Assembly: GCF_025499515.1 (NCBI RefSeq)
Contig: NZ_JAMKFA010000003.1
Coordinates: forward strand, 243,432-307,431
Direction: 5' to 3'
From: Flavobacterium odoriferum
Lineage (GTDB): Bacteria; Bacteroidota; Bacteroidia; Flavobacteriales; Flavobacteriaceae
DNA length: 64,000 bases
Shown here: one piece after another, positions 1 through 7,693 of the stretch
How positions within the stretch are numbered: position 1 is the first letter of the stretch
Layout: each line of letters opens with the position of its first letter
Made by a program: the position numbers and the translations under genes
The notes under the pieces: generated by a model
What the model saw: the letters and a program-made list of their open reading frames with translations, nothing else
What the model was told of the DNA's origin: nothing
Databases searched by the model: none

Positions 1-1
1 T

Positions 2-238
2 TTCGATGATTTCTTAAAATCTATTGCTACAATTCCTGCCAATCTAAAAATATTTGAAAAACTAATTGATTATAAAGTAGAAATAGATGGCAATTTAGCA
101 CATGTTTGGACACCGTATGAGTTTTATGTGAATGATAAATTAAGTCACATTGGTGCAAACGCTTTTACCTTGTATAACGACAACGGAAAATGGCAAATTA
201 TTCATTTGATTGATACCAGAAGAAAGAAATCTTTATAA
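2..238 (+). CDS. 3' end of an NTF2/SnoaL-like small protein (partial)
   Basis: An open frame enters from the left edge and runs 78 codons to a TAA. The tail reads as alternating short strands, with 'DGNLAHVWTPYEFYVND' and 'NGKWQIIHLIDTRR'. That pattern is typical of the last strands of NTF2-like (SnoaL/DUF4440-type) proteins: a variable strand, a strand ending in W, and a final strand after 'GKWQI'. Such proteins bind small ligands or act as enzymes of unknown substrate. The start lies outside the window, so length and any signal peptide cannot be judged. Fold assignment is inferred from sequence pattern only. Confidence 0.6.
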   Translation, partial: FDDFLKSIATIPANLKIFEKLIDYKVEIDGNLAHVWTPYEFYVNDKLSHIGANAFTLYNDNGKWQIIHLIDTRRKKSL

Positions 239-290
239 AATCTTTATACTTATTAGCATTTCTTTTATACGCTATTTATAAAACCCAACT

Positions 291-298
291 TATCTTTG
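291..298 (+). promoter_or_regulatory. -7 promoter element for the two-component/K+ uptake operon
   Basis: TATCTTTG is an exact match to the Bacteroidota -7 consensus TAnnTTTG and lies about 30 nt before the GTG start of the sensor kinase. I see no good TTG -33 element at the usual spacing. Confidence 0.5.
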
Positions 299-328
299 CC
301 AAGTAATTCAATGATAAAGTTTTAAAGC

Positions 329-1399
329 GTGTTTAGTAGAACATCAAATCCTAACAATCAATATATTTTCAGCATAATATTAGTAGTGCTGATTTCCCTT
401 GTTTGCTTTGCTTTTAAAGATATTATTGGTTATAAAGTTATTGCCTTTATTCTTTTGGTTACCGTTTCTTTTGTAGCCATGTTTTACAGAATTGTTCCTA
501 CATTATTAGCTGCTGTTTTGAGTGCTTTAATTTGGAATTTCTTTTTCATCAAACCTTATTATACGTTTCATATCGGAAATACTGAAGACAAATTTATGTT
601 CTTTATGTATTTTGTAATTGCATTGATTAATGCTGTTTTGACCTTCAAAATAAGACAAATTGAACGAATTGCGAATGAAAAAGAGTCAAAATTACAATCA
701 ATAAAACTTTACAACACACTTTTAGATAGTTTATCTCACGAATTAAAAACGCCTATTGCTGCCATTATTGGTTCAACTGATGCGCTTCAAAGCAATGCAA
801 TTATGACCGAAAATCAGAAAGAAAAATTATTGGAAGAAATTTCAATTGCTTCGTTGCGACTGAATAATCAAGTTGAAAATTTATTGAATATGTCGCGATT
901 AGAATCGGGTGTTATTGTTGCAAAGATGGATTGGGTTGATGTGAATGAAATTGTTTATGAAGTAATTAGAGCGCTGAAAATTAAATCGTACACACAAAAA
1001 ATAGTAGTTACTGCTACCGAGAATTTACCGCTTTTTAAATTAGATTACGGTTTAACAGAGCATGTTATTTATAATTTATTGAACAATGCCATAATTTATA
1101 CGCCTGAAAAAAGCACTATAACAATAAATTTATCATATTCAGAAAACACATTGCAAATTATAATTTTAGACGAAGGAAATGGTTTTCCAGAAGATGAAAT
1201 TGCCTTTGTTTTTGATAAATTTTACCGACTTAAAAATTCGCGACCAGGTGGTTCAGGTTTGGGATTATCAATTGTAAAAGGTTTTGTTGAAGCGCAAAAC
1301 GGAACTGTAACTTTAGAAAATAGAGTAGAAGGTGGTGCAAAATTTATAATCAAAATTAAAACCGAAGTTTCAAAATTTAATCCGACAGAAAATGAATAA
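329..1399 (+). CDS. KdpD-like sensor histidine kinase (DUF4118 membrane domain)
   Basis: This is a membrane sensor kinase of 356 aa. Residues about 10-105 hold four hydrophobic helices of the DUF4118 type found in KdpD, including the 'IWNFFFIKPYYTFHI' signature. They are followed by a HisKA domain with the phospho-acceptor in 'SLSHELKTPIAAI' (about residue 137) and a HATPase_c domain with N box 'NLLNNAIIYTP' and G boxes 'DEGNGFP' and 'GGSGLGLSIV'. It lacks the large N-terminal KdpD sensor/USP domains of the E. coli protein (about 890 aa). The start is a GTG, since an upstream ATG runs into a stop after four codons. It overlaps the response regulator by 8 nt, so the two are co-translated. The downstream TrkH suggests a role in K+ homeostasis; the actual stimulus is inferred. 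Confidence 0.9.
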   Translation: MFSRTSNPNNQYIFSIILVVLISLVCFAFKDIIGYKVIAFILLVTVSFVAMFYRIVPTLLAAVLSALIWNFFFIKPYYTFHIGNTEDKFMFFMYFVIALINAVLTFKIRQIERIANEKESKLQSIKLYNTLLDSLSHELKTPIAAIIGSTDALQSNAIMTENQKEKLLEEISIASLRLNNQVENLLNMSRLESGVIVAKMDWVDVNEIVYEVIRALKIKSYTQKIVVTATENLPLFKLDYGLTEHVIYNLLNNAIIYTPEKSTITINLSYSENTLQIIILDEGNGFPEDEIAFVFDKFYRLKNSRPGGSGLGLSIVKGFVEAQNGTVTLENRVEGGAKFIIKIKTEVSKFNPTENE

Positions 1400-2075
1400 A
1401 CGCCAAATTTTAGTCATTGATGATGAATCGCAAATCAGAAAGCTTTTAGAAATTACTTTAAGCACAAATGATTTTGATGTAAAATTGGCCGAAAATGGAT
1501 TAGAAGGTATTCGTTATGCGGCAACTTTTCAACCCGATTTGATTATGCTCGATTTGGGTTTACCCGATATTGACGGTCAAAAAGTATTGCAACAATTGCG
1601 TGAATGGTATTTGAATCCTATTATGATTTTATCGGTTAAAAGTGAAGAATCGGAAATTGTAAAAGCATTAGATAATGGAGCTAATGATTATTTAATTAAA
1701 CCTTTTAGAACACAGGAATTATTAGCAAGAGTGCGTTCTCACATGAGAAATCACATTAAAGAAGCTTCGGAACCAGTTATTACTTCATCTAATTTTTCAA
1801 TTGATTTGATAGCCCGAATCGTAAAAGTGAATAACGAAGAAGTCAAATTAACACAAACAGAATTTAATTTATTAGCCATTTTGGCAAAAAACGAAGGAAA
1901 AGTATTAACTCATCAATACTTATTAAAGGAAATTTGGGGAAAAAGTTATAGCGACCAAACCCAATATCTACGCGTGTTTGTAGCGCAATTAAGAAAAAAA
2001 ATTGAGAAAGATGCCAATCATCCGGAAATGATTCTTACCGAAAGTGGAATTGGTTATCGATTTATTCTGACATAA
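1392..2075 (+). CDS. KdpE-like OmpR-family response regulator
   Basis: A 227-aa response regulator with an N-terminal receiver domain: acidic pair 'DDES', phospho-acceptor Asp in 'LIMLDLGLPDIDG' around residue 54, and Lys in 'YLIKPF'. The C-terminal winged helix is of the OmpR/PhoB type ('LTQTEFNLLAILAKNEGKV', 'YLRVFVAQLRKKIE', 'GIGYRF'). Receiver and linker resemble KdpE. It is the cognate partner of the overlapping kinase and probably controls the genes that follow. No kdpFABC pump genes are present, so the target here is likely the TrkH transporter and porin; that is inference from position. Confidence 0.92.
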   Translation: MNKRQILVIDDESQIRKLLEITLSTNDFDVKLAENGLEGIRYAATFQPDLIMLDLGLPDIDGQKVLQQLREWYLNPIMILSVKSEESEIVKALDNGANDYLIKPFRTQELLARVRSHMRNHIKEASEPVITSSNFSIDLIARIVKVNNEEVKLTQTEFNLLAILAKNEGKVLTHQYLLKEIWGKSYSDQTQYLRVFVAQLRKKIEKDANHPEMILTESGIGYRFILT

Positions 2076-2088
2076 AAAATCTTTACAT

Positions 2089-2349
2089 ATGGAAAATTTA
2101 GACAGCAACACAGCTAATGTGCCAAGCAACAGCGATAGTTTGTCTTTAAATAACGCAATTTGTCCACCGAAATCTAACTCAAATTCAGATTATTGGCTTC
2201 GAGAATTTATCAAAATTAATCAATGCCCACAACGAGAAGACGCCTTAGAAAATCAGCTCAACGATTTGGGTTTGGTAGCTGAAAAACTTGGATTATTTCA
2301 TGCTTCGCACTTTATTAAAAACTATTATAAATTTAAAATTGAAAAATAA
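2089..2349 (+). CDS. 86-aa orphan between the response regulator and trkH
   Basis: I do not recognise this protein. The first ~30 residues are Ser/Asn-rich and probably disordered. The C-terminal half looks helical ('EDALENQLNDLGLVAEKLG'). It has no signal peptide or membrane segment. It starts 13 nt after the response regulator stop, and its stop is 2 nt before the trkH ATG, so translation of all three is probably coupled. Position suggests a cytoplasmic accessory of K+ uptake, but nothing in the sequence resembles the TrkA/KtrA RCK subunit such transporters normally need. Confidence 0.7.
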   Translation: MENLDSNTANVPSNSDSLSLNNAICPPKSNSNSDYWLREFIKINQCPQREDALENQLNDLGLVAEKLGLFHASHFIKNYYKFKIEK

Positions 2350-2351
2350 TA

Positions 2352-3704
2352 ATGCCTAAAACTTTATTTCAAACCGTAAGACGCGAATACTTAAAATTTC
2401 ATTTGCGATTAAATCCCCAACAGAGTTTGTTTTTTGGATTTTTCATGTACATGGTCTTGGGTTGGATTTTTCTATCCTTGCCATTTTCACAAAAAATCCC
2501 AACAGATTTCATTGACACACTTTTTACATCTACATCAGCGCTTTCCACTACAGGATTAGCAACGGTGAGTACGTTTGATAATTATACCTTTTTTGGACAA
2601 TTTATAATTCTAACATTGATTCAGATTGGCGGAATTGGTTATATGACCTTAACAACTTATATTTTACTTTCTACCACAAAACAGATTACGCATTGGCATA
2701 AAAAAATCTTGTACAACGAATTTACTATGCCAAAAGAATTCAAAATTCAGGATTTCTTAAAATCGGTTATTGTATTTACGTTTACTGTTGAAATTATTGG
2801 AGCTATTTTGTTTTATTTTGCTTTTAGACCTGTTCATTCTGATACTTTTTTTACAATTTGGACAAGTATTTTTCATAGTGTTTCTTCTTTTTGTACTGCT
2901 GGATTTAGTTTATATAATACCAGTTTTGAAGCTTATGCAACCAATACTATTTTAAATGGAATTGTACTCTTTTTAACAATTTCTGGAGGATTAGGGTTTA
3001 TTGTGGTAACTGATATTTGGTATTATTTTTCAAAAAAATCGAATTCCATTTCGTTCACTACAAAAATGATTTCATTGTCATTTTTTGGTGTTTTATTTAT
3101 TGCTTTTTTGATTCAATTTTTTGGAGATACGACCATTCAGCACTATGATATAGTTAACCGAATCCAAATTTCATTATTTACAACGGTTAATGCAATTACA
3201 ACTGCTGGATTTAATTCCATTCCTTTAAGTAATTTGACTTTAGGAGTTTTACTAACCATTATTTTCTTAATGTATGTTGGAGCAGCGCCTTCAAGTACCG
3301 GTGGTGGTATGAAAATTACAACTTTAACAGCTGTAATTGCCATTGTAAAAAGCAAAGTAAGAAACCAAGCAAAAGTGACTTATTTAGGTAAAAAAATTCC
3401 AGCTGACCGATTAGAAATGGCAGTTTCAACCTTTATTTTTTACACAGCAATTTTATTTTTTAGTGTATTTTTGTTAAGTTTTACTGAAAATCAATCGTTA
3501 GAAAAGTTACTATTTGAAGCTACTTCAGCTATTGGAACAGTTGGTTTAAGTATGGGAATTACCGGAAGTTTATCGGTTTGGGGAAAAATAATTTTAATTA
3601 GCATAATGTTTATTGGAAGGGTAGGAGTTATTACTTTTGGATTAGCCATTTTAGCTAAAAAACAACATAAAAAAATTGACAATGAAACAGATTTGGCTGT
3701 ATAG
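2352..3704 (+). CDS. trkH: TrkH/KtrB-family potassium uptake protein
   Basis: A 450-aa polytopic membrane protein with the four-fold repeated membrane-pore-membrane layout of the Trk/Ktr/HKT superfamily. Pore-loop segments with the filter glycine appear at 'TSALSTTGLATVSTFD', 'FCTAGFSLY', 'NAITTAGFNSIPL' and 'SAIGTVGLSMG'. 'PSSTGGGMKITT' is the conserved motif after the third pore. It moves K+ (or Na+-coupled K+) into the cell and normally works with a cytoplasmic RCK/TrkA gating protein, which is not in this window. The first start candidate is close to the preceding orphan. It overlaps the porin gene by 23 nt. Context with KdpDE-like regulators points to K+-responsive expression. Confidence 0.93.
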   Translation: MPKTLFQTVRREYLKFHLRLNPQQSLFFGFFMYMVLGWIFLSLPFSQKIPTDFIDTLFTSTSALSTTGLATVSTFDNYTFFGQFIILTLIQIGGIGYMTLTTYILLSTTKQITHWHKKILYNEFTMPKEFKIQDFLKSVIVFTFTVEIIGAILFYFAFRPVHSDTFFTIWTSIFHSVSSFCTAGFSLYNTSFEAYATNTILNGIVLFLTISGGLGFIVVTDIWYYFSKKSNSISFTTKMISLSFFGVLFIAFLIQFFGDTTIQHYDIVNRIQISLFTTVNAITTAGFNSIPLSNLTLGVLLTIIFLMYVGAAPSSTGGGMKITTLTAVIAIVKSKVRNQAKVTYLGKKIPADRLEMAVSTFIFYTAILFFSVFLLSFTENQSLEKLLFEATSAIGTVGLSMGITGSLSVWGKIILISIMFIGRVGVITFGLAILAKKQHKKIDNETDLAV

Positions 3705-4731
3705 TATAGTGCTTTTATCCTTTTTAGGAAACGCACAAGAAAAAGATTCTCTAAAAATTAAAGTCTCAGGTTTTTTAGAAACGTATTATGCGTATGATTT
3801 TAGTAATCCAACCACAGATACTAAACTGCCATTTATGTACAATTACAATAGACATAATGAGTTTAATGTGAACAATGGTTTGATTCGAGCGCAATTACAA
3901 TACGGAAATGCTTATGCGTCAATTGCGGTTCATGCAGGAACGTATATAGACGATAATTATGCTTCGGAAGACATCAAATTATTTAGCGAAGCTTATGTAG
4001 GAATGTACTTGAATGACAATAAAAAATCATCAATTGAAGTCGGAATCATGCCAAGTTACATCGGATTTGAATCGGCAACAACGGCTTCTAATTTGACTTT
4101 AACACGTTCTATTTTAGCTGAAAATTCGCCTTACTTCATGACCGGAATCAAATACAATTATAAACCAAATGACAAATGGACTTTTTCGGGATTGGTAACT
4201 AATGGTTGGCAACGCATCAACAAACCTGACAAAACCGTTGCACCAGCTTTTGGAACGCAAATAGTATACAAACCTTCAGAAAAATCCACTTTGAATTGGA
4301 GTACTTTTATTGGGAAAGAATTTTATGGAACTGAATTAGCAATGCGTTATTTCAGTAATTTGTATTGGGATAATCAGTGGAATTCAAAATGGCGCACAAT
4401 TTTAGGATTTGATTTTGGCATTCAAGATAGTTCTTCTTTGAATGACAAACATTTGTATTGGATGAGTCCGGTTTTAATTGCACAATATTCGATAAGTTCA
4501 AAATGGCAAACCGCATTTAGAGTGGAATATTATCAGGATGAAGATAATGTGATTGTTACTACTTCAGATGCGTTTAAAACCTCAGGAGCTTCCATAAATT
4601 TTGATTATTTACCCAATTCAAAAGTAAAATTAAGAACCGAAGCCCGTTATTTCGATTCAAAAGAGGCTATTTTCTTTGACAATAAATCGAATAACTTTTT
4701 TGTTACAACGAGTTTAAGTTTTGAGTTTTAA
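3682..4731 (+). CDS. Outer-membrane beta-barrel porin (OmpL-like, bbp2 type)
   Basis: A 349-aa outer-membrane protein with a signal peptide (residues 1 to about 17, ending 'LLSFLGNAQ'). It then has many amphipathic strands rich in Tyr, Trp and Asn, and ends in an aromatic ('TTSLSFEF'), as barrel proteins do. 'SGFLETYYAYDF' and 'GIMPSYIGFESA' fit the putative beta-barrel porin-2 family. The ATG at 3682 is preferred over a TTG two codons earlier because it begins the signal peptide directly. It overlaps trkH by 23 nt, so it belongs to the same operon. A role in letting ions reach the inner-membrane transporter is plausible but unproven. Its 3' end overlaps the convergent DUF2809 gene by 29 nt. 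Confidence 0.82.
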   Translation: MKQIWLYSIVLLSFLGNAQEKDSLKIKVSGFLETYYAYDFSNPTTDTKLPFMYNYNRHNEFNVNNGLIRAQLQYGNAYASIAVHAGTYIDDNYASEDIKLFSEAYVGMYLNDNKKSSIEVGIMPSYIGFESATTASNLTLTRSILAENSPYFMTGIKYNYKPNDKWTFSGLVTNGWQRINKPDKTVAPAFGTQIVYKPSEKSTLNWSTFIGKEFYGTELAMRYFSNLYWDNQWNSKWRTILGFDFGIQDSSSLNDKHLYWMSPVLIAQYSISSKWQTAFRVEYYQDEDNVIVTTSDAFKTSGASINFDYLPNSKVKLRTEARYFDSKEAIFFDNKSNNFFVTTSLSFEF

Positions 4732-5086
4732 TGAACTTCCAATCGATTAGAAAAGTTATCAAAGCCCCAATTACATAGCAAAGTAAATCTAACCAGAGGA
4801 AGCCTTCGCCCAAAATATAATGACCTAAAGTAGTTTTCCTAATGGCAATTAACCAATCAATTTGAACCAATTGTAAGATTTCGATACTAAAACAAAAAAG
4901 TAAACACAGTAGGAATGTTTTGTATGTTTTCAAGTTTATAAGAAGGAATCTCAATCCAAAATAAATCAAAACAGCATACAAAACATCTCCTATAAATAAA
5001 GGAATGTCAGATATTTTCCTTGAAAGTATTCCAAGAATTAAAACGAATAAAATTAAGATGAAATAATTTAACAGATTGCTTTTCAT
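4703..5086 (-). CDS. DUF2809 (YjgA-like) membrane protein
   Basis: A 127-aa protein with four hydrophobic helices and conserved polar residues between them ('GILSRKI...PLFIGDVLYAV', 'SIEILQLVQIDWL', 'GEGFLWLDLLCYVIGALI'). This is the DUF2809 pattern; function is unknown. The ATG at 5086 shares a base with the serine dehydratase stop (TAATG), which indicates translational coupling. An in-frame TTG two codons upstream is less likely. The 3' end lies inside the convergent porin gene. Confidence 0.8.
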   Translation of the reverse strand: MKSNLLNYFILILFVLILGILSRKISDIPLFIGDVLYAVLIYFGLRFLLINLKTYKTFLLCLLFCFSIEILQLVQIDWLIAIRKTTLGHYILGEGFLWLDLLCYVIGALITFLIDWKFIKTQNLNSL

Positions 5087-6501
5087 TAACAATCCGACAT
5101 ATTTACAGCAACAGCTAAGCCACCTTCAGAAGTTTCTTTGTATTTCGAATTCATATCTTTTGCAGTTTGCCACATCGTATGAATCACTTTGTCTAAAGGA
5201 ACTTTTGCGTTTAAAGCATCGGTTTCTAAGGCTAATTCGGCTGCGTTGATGGCTTTTATCGCACCCATAGTATTTCTTTCAATACACGGAATTTGTACCA
5301 AACCACCAATCGGATCACAAGTTAATCCTAAGTGATGTTCCATTGCAATTTCAGCTGCCATAGCAACCTGAGCTGGAGTTCCGCCCATTAATTCACATAA
5401 AGCTGCTGCTGCCATAGCACTTGAAACACCAATTTCTGCTTGACAACCACCCATAGCTGCTGAAATAGTTGCTCCTTTTTTGAAGATAGAACCTATTTCA
5501 CCCGCCACCATTAAAAATTGTTTGATTTCTTTTTCGCCCGCTTCGTGATTTTCGATTACCAAATAATACATCAAAACGGCTGGAATAACTCCGGCACTTC
5601 CATTAGTAGGAGCAGTCACTACACGACCTAACGAAGCGTTTACTTCATTTACTGCCAATGCAAAACAACTTACCCATTTTAAAATCTGACGGAATTTAAC
5701 TTCGGTTTGTCTGATGATTTGCAACCATGAATATGGGTCTTCATAAGGCAAAACACCAATTAAGTTTTTGTGCATGTCATACGCTCTTCTACGAACATTA
5801 AGTCCTCCTGGAAGAATTCCTTCCGAATGACAACCAATGTACATGCATTCTAACATCGTATCCCATATGCGAAGTAATTCGTTGTGAATTTCTTCTTCGC
5901 TTCGCATGGTTTTCTCGTTTTCGTATACGATTTCCGATATTTTTTTATTTTCGGCTAAACAGAAAGCTAATAATTCATCTGCTTTTTCAACAGGAAATGG
6001 AAAAGTATGCAAAATTTCTTCTTTGTGATGATCTTCTTTTTCTTTTACGACAAATCCACCACCTATAGAATAATAGGTTTCAGAAAAAGTTTCGGTGTCG
6101 GTTTTGGCTGTAAAGGTTAATCCGTTGGCATGAAAAGGTAAAAAGTTTCTGTTGAAAACAATATCGGTTTCAAAACAAAACGGAATTAAGATTTCATTCC
6201 CTAAGAAAATTTCTTTCTTGTTTTTGATAGCCGAAATAATCACATCAATACTTTCTACTGGAATATATTCAGGATCAGCTCCACTCAAACCTAACATTAC
6301 AGCTAAATCTGTCGCGTGACCTTTTCCGGTTAATGATAAGGAACCATATAAATCTACTTTGACACCAATTACGGTATCAATTAGATTGCGATTGCGCAAT
6401 TCTTTTAAAAATTGTTCGGCAGCACGCCATGGTCCAAGAGTGTGTGAACTCGAAGGTCCAACACCAATCTTTAACATGTCAAAAACGGATATACATTCCA
6501 T
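5086..6501 (-). CDS. sdaA: L-serine ammonia-lyase (iron-sulfur, single chain)
   Basis: Deaminates L-serine to pyruvate and ammonia using a 4Fe-4S cluster. At 471 aa it carries both the beta-like N-terminal domain ('[21 protein letters not shown]') and the alpha-like C-terminal domain ('[18 protein letters not shown]', '[24 protein letters not shown]', '[19 protein letters not shown]'), with the conserved cluster cysteines in the last two. The longest open frame begins at 6555, but a -7 element at 6521-6528 lies inside that extension. I therefore choose the ATG at 6501 (another at 6507). The leader is then only about 10-15 nt. It is followed by the overlapping DUF2809 gene. Confidence 0.95.
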   Translation of the reverse strand: MECISVFDMLKIGVGPSSSHTLGPWRAAEQFLKELRNRNLIDTVIGVKVDLYGSLSLTGKGHATDLAVMLGLSGADPEYIPVESIDVIISAIKNKKEIFLGNEILIPFCFETDIVFNRNFLPFHANGLTFTAKTDTETFSETYYSIGGGFVVKEKEDHHKEEILHTFPFPVEKADELLAFCLAENKKISEIVYENEKTMRSEEEIHNELLRIWDTMLECMYIGCHSEGILPGGLNVRRRAYDMHKNLIGVLPYEDPYSWLQIIRQTEVKFRQILKWVSCFALAVNEVNASLGRVVTAPTNGSAGVIPAVLMYYLVIENHEAGEKEIKQFLMVAGEIGSIFKKGATISAAMGGCQAEIGVSSAMAAAALCELMGGTPAQVAMAAEIAMEHHLGLTCDPIGGLVQIPCIERNTMGAIKAINAAELALETDALNAKVPLDKVIHTMWQTAKDMNSKYKETSEGGLAVAVNMSDC

Positions 6502-6520
6502 AAACATTTCTTTAGTATAG

Positions 6521-6552
6521 CAAAGATAGTTTTTAAAATTGAAATTATGCAA
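6521..6552 (-). promoter_or_regulatory. Promoter of the serine dehydratase gene
   Basis: On the minus strand, TATCTTTG (6528-6521) matches TAnnTTTG exactly. A TTG at 6552-6550 stands 21 bp upstream, within the 17-23 bp seen in Bacteroidota promoters. It decides the start of sdaA, since the longer open frame would overlap it. Confidence 0.65.
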
Positions 6553-6649
6553 CACGTAAAAGTGTTCGATTGTTATAAATTAAACGAATTAATAACATAA
6601 AATTGGGATTTGATTTCCTTCTTTTTTAGTTCTTTTGCAAAAAAAAGTA

Positions 6650-7558
6650 ATGCCAATAAATAAGTATTTTTTAGCTGCTCTTATTGCCTTTGTTATTTGG
6701 GGATTTTTCAGCTTAGCTTTGAAGCCTTTAACGGATTATGCTTCACTAGATATTTTATTCTTCCGAGTTTTCATTGCTACGGCTTTCTTATTGGGAATTA
6801 ATTTAATGTTTAGAAAATCAGTTGTTGTTGAAGCGAAGAAAACGTTCAAAGAACTTTCTAAGAAAAAACAAAAATCAGCAGTAATCATGACACTTGTTGG
6901 CGGACTTTTGCTAGTATTGAATTGGTTTTTATTCATTTATGCGGTGAATCATGTGAGTTTGCAATCGGCTTCGTTTGCCTATATAATTTGCCCCATTTTA
7001 ACTACGGTTTTAGCTTTTATATTATTGAAAGAAAGAATCGATGTTTGGCAATGGATTGCAGTTGGTTTGTGCGTAATTAGTTGTGTGATATTATCTTATG
7101 GGAATTTTAAAGATTTGATTTATAGCGTCATAATCGCATTAAGTTTTGGATTGTATTTGGTTTCCCAAAGAAAGAATAGTGATTTTGATAAATTCTTGAT
7201 ATTAACTATTCAAATGGTGATTTCATCAGCTATTTTATTACCGTTTTATCCGAGTTATGGTGGAGCAGTTCCAACCGAATTTCTGTTTTATTCACTACTT
7301 CTAATCATTGTAATTGTCTTCACGATTATTCCTTTATTCCTGAATTTATATGCTTTGAAAGGATTGAATTCCTCAACTGTTGGGATTTTGATGTACACTA
7401 ATCCCTTGATTCATTTCTTTTTAGCTATTTTCTATTTTAAAGAATCGGTTTCTGTAGCCCAAATCGTTTCCTATTCTTTGATTTTGATTTCTATCTTGGT
7501 TTTCAACACTGCTAATTTTAGAAATTTAAGACAGAATAGAATAAAAAAGTCGGTATAA
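6650..7558 (+). CDS. rarD: EamA/RarD-type drug/metabolite transporter
   Basis: A 302-aa inner-membrane protein with about ten hydrophobic helices in two EamA halves. The opening 'FLAALIAFVIWGFFSLALKPL' region and 'LLLVLNWFLFIYAVNHVSLQSASFAYIICP' are typical of the RarD branch (chloramphenicol-sensitive protein family). The substrate is unknown. The ATG at 6650 is chosen over an upstream TTG because a near-consensus -7 element (TTCTTTTG, 6630-6637) overlaps the longer frame. It is divergent from sdaA. Confidence 0.85.
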   Translation: MPINKYFLAALIAFVIWGFFSLALKPLTDYASLDILFFRVFIATAFLLGINLMFRKSVVVEAKKTFKELSKKKQKSAVIMTLVGGLLLVLNWFLFIYAVNHVSLQSASFAYIICPILTTVLAFILLKERIDVWQWIAVGLCVISCVILSYGNFKDLIYSVIIALSFGLYLVSQRKNSDFDKFLILTIQMVISSAILLPFYPSYGGAVPTEFLFYSLLLIIVIVFTIIPLFLNLYALKGLNSSTVGILMYTNPLIHFFLAIFYFKESVSVAQIVSYSLILISILVFNTANFRNLRQNRIKKSV

Positions 7559-7565
7559 AACGACA

Positions 7566-7593
7566 TTTTGTCAGTTTAAAAAACCTGACAAAA
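7566..7593 (+). repeat. Perfect 9-bp inverted repeat upstream of dnaK
   Basis: TTTTGTCAG (7566-7574) and CTGACAAAA (7585-7593) are perfect reverse complements with a 10-bp spacer. An extra CTGTCA half-site lies at 7602-7607. They sit 35-60 bp upstream of a sigma-54-like promoter, where an enhancer-binding activator would bind. The binding protein is unknown. Confidence 0.6.
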
Positions 7594-7627
7594 GCTGTTT
7601 TCTGTCAATTTTCTGTATTTTTCGTTA

Positions 7628-7642
7628 TGGCACAATCATTGA
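7628..7642 (+). promoter_or_regulatory. Sigma-54-like -24/-12 promoter of dnaK
   Basis: TGGCAC-N5-TTGA at 7628-7642 has the conserved GG at -24 and ten bases between it and the -12 GA (canonical GC). No TAnnTTTG element is seen between here and the dnaK ATG at 7694. The spacing is that of RpoN promoters; the last base departs from consensus. The regulator assignment is inference. Confidence 0.5.
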
Positions 7643-7693
7643 ATTAGAGTCATCGAGTTTAAAATTGAAATTTAAAATCTAACAAGTATAAAA

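Noticed and set aside
2770..2955. Hydrophobic 61-codon frame inside trkH
   Set aside because: It is an alternate frame of a membrane-protein gene; Leu/Ile/Phe richness comes from T-rich codons read out of phase.
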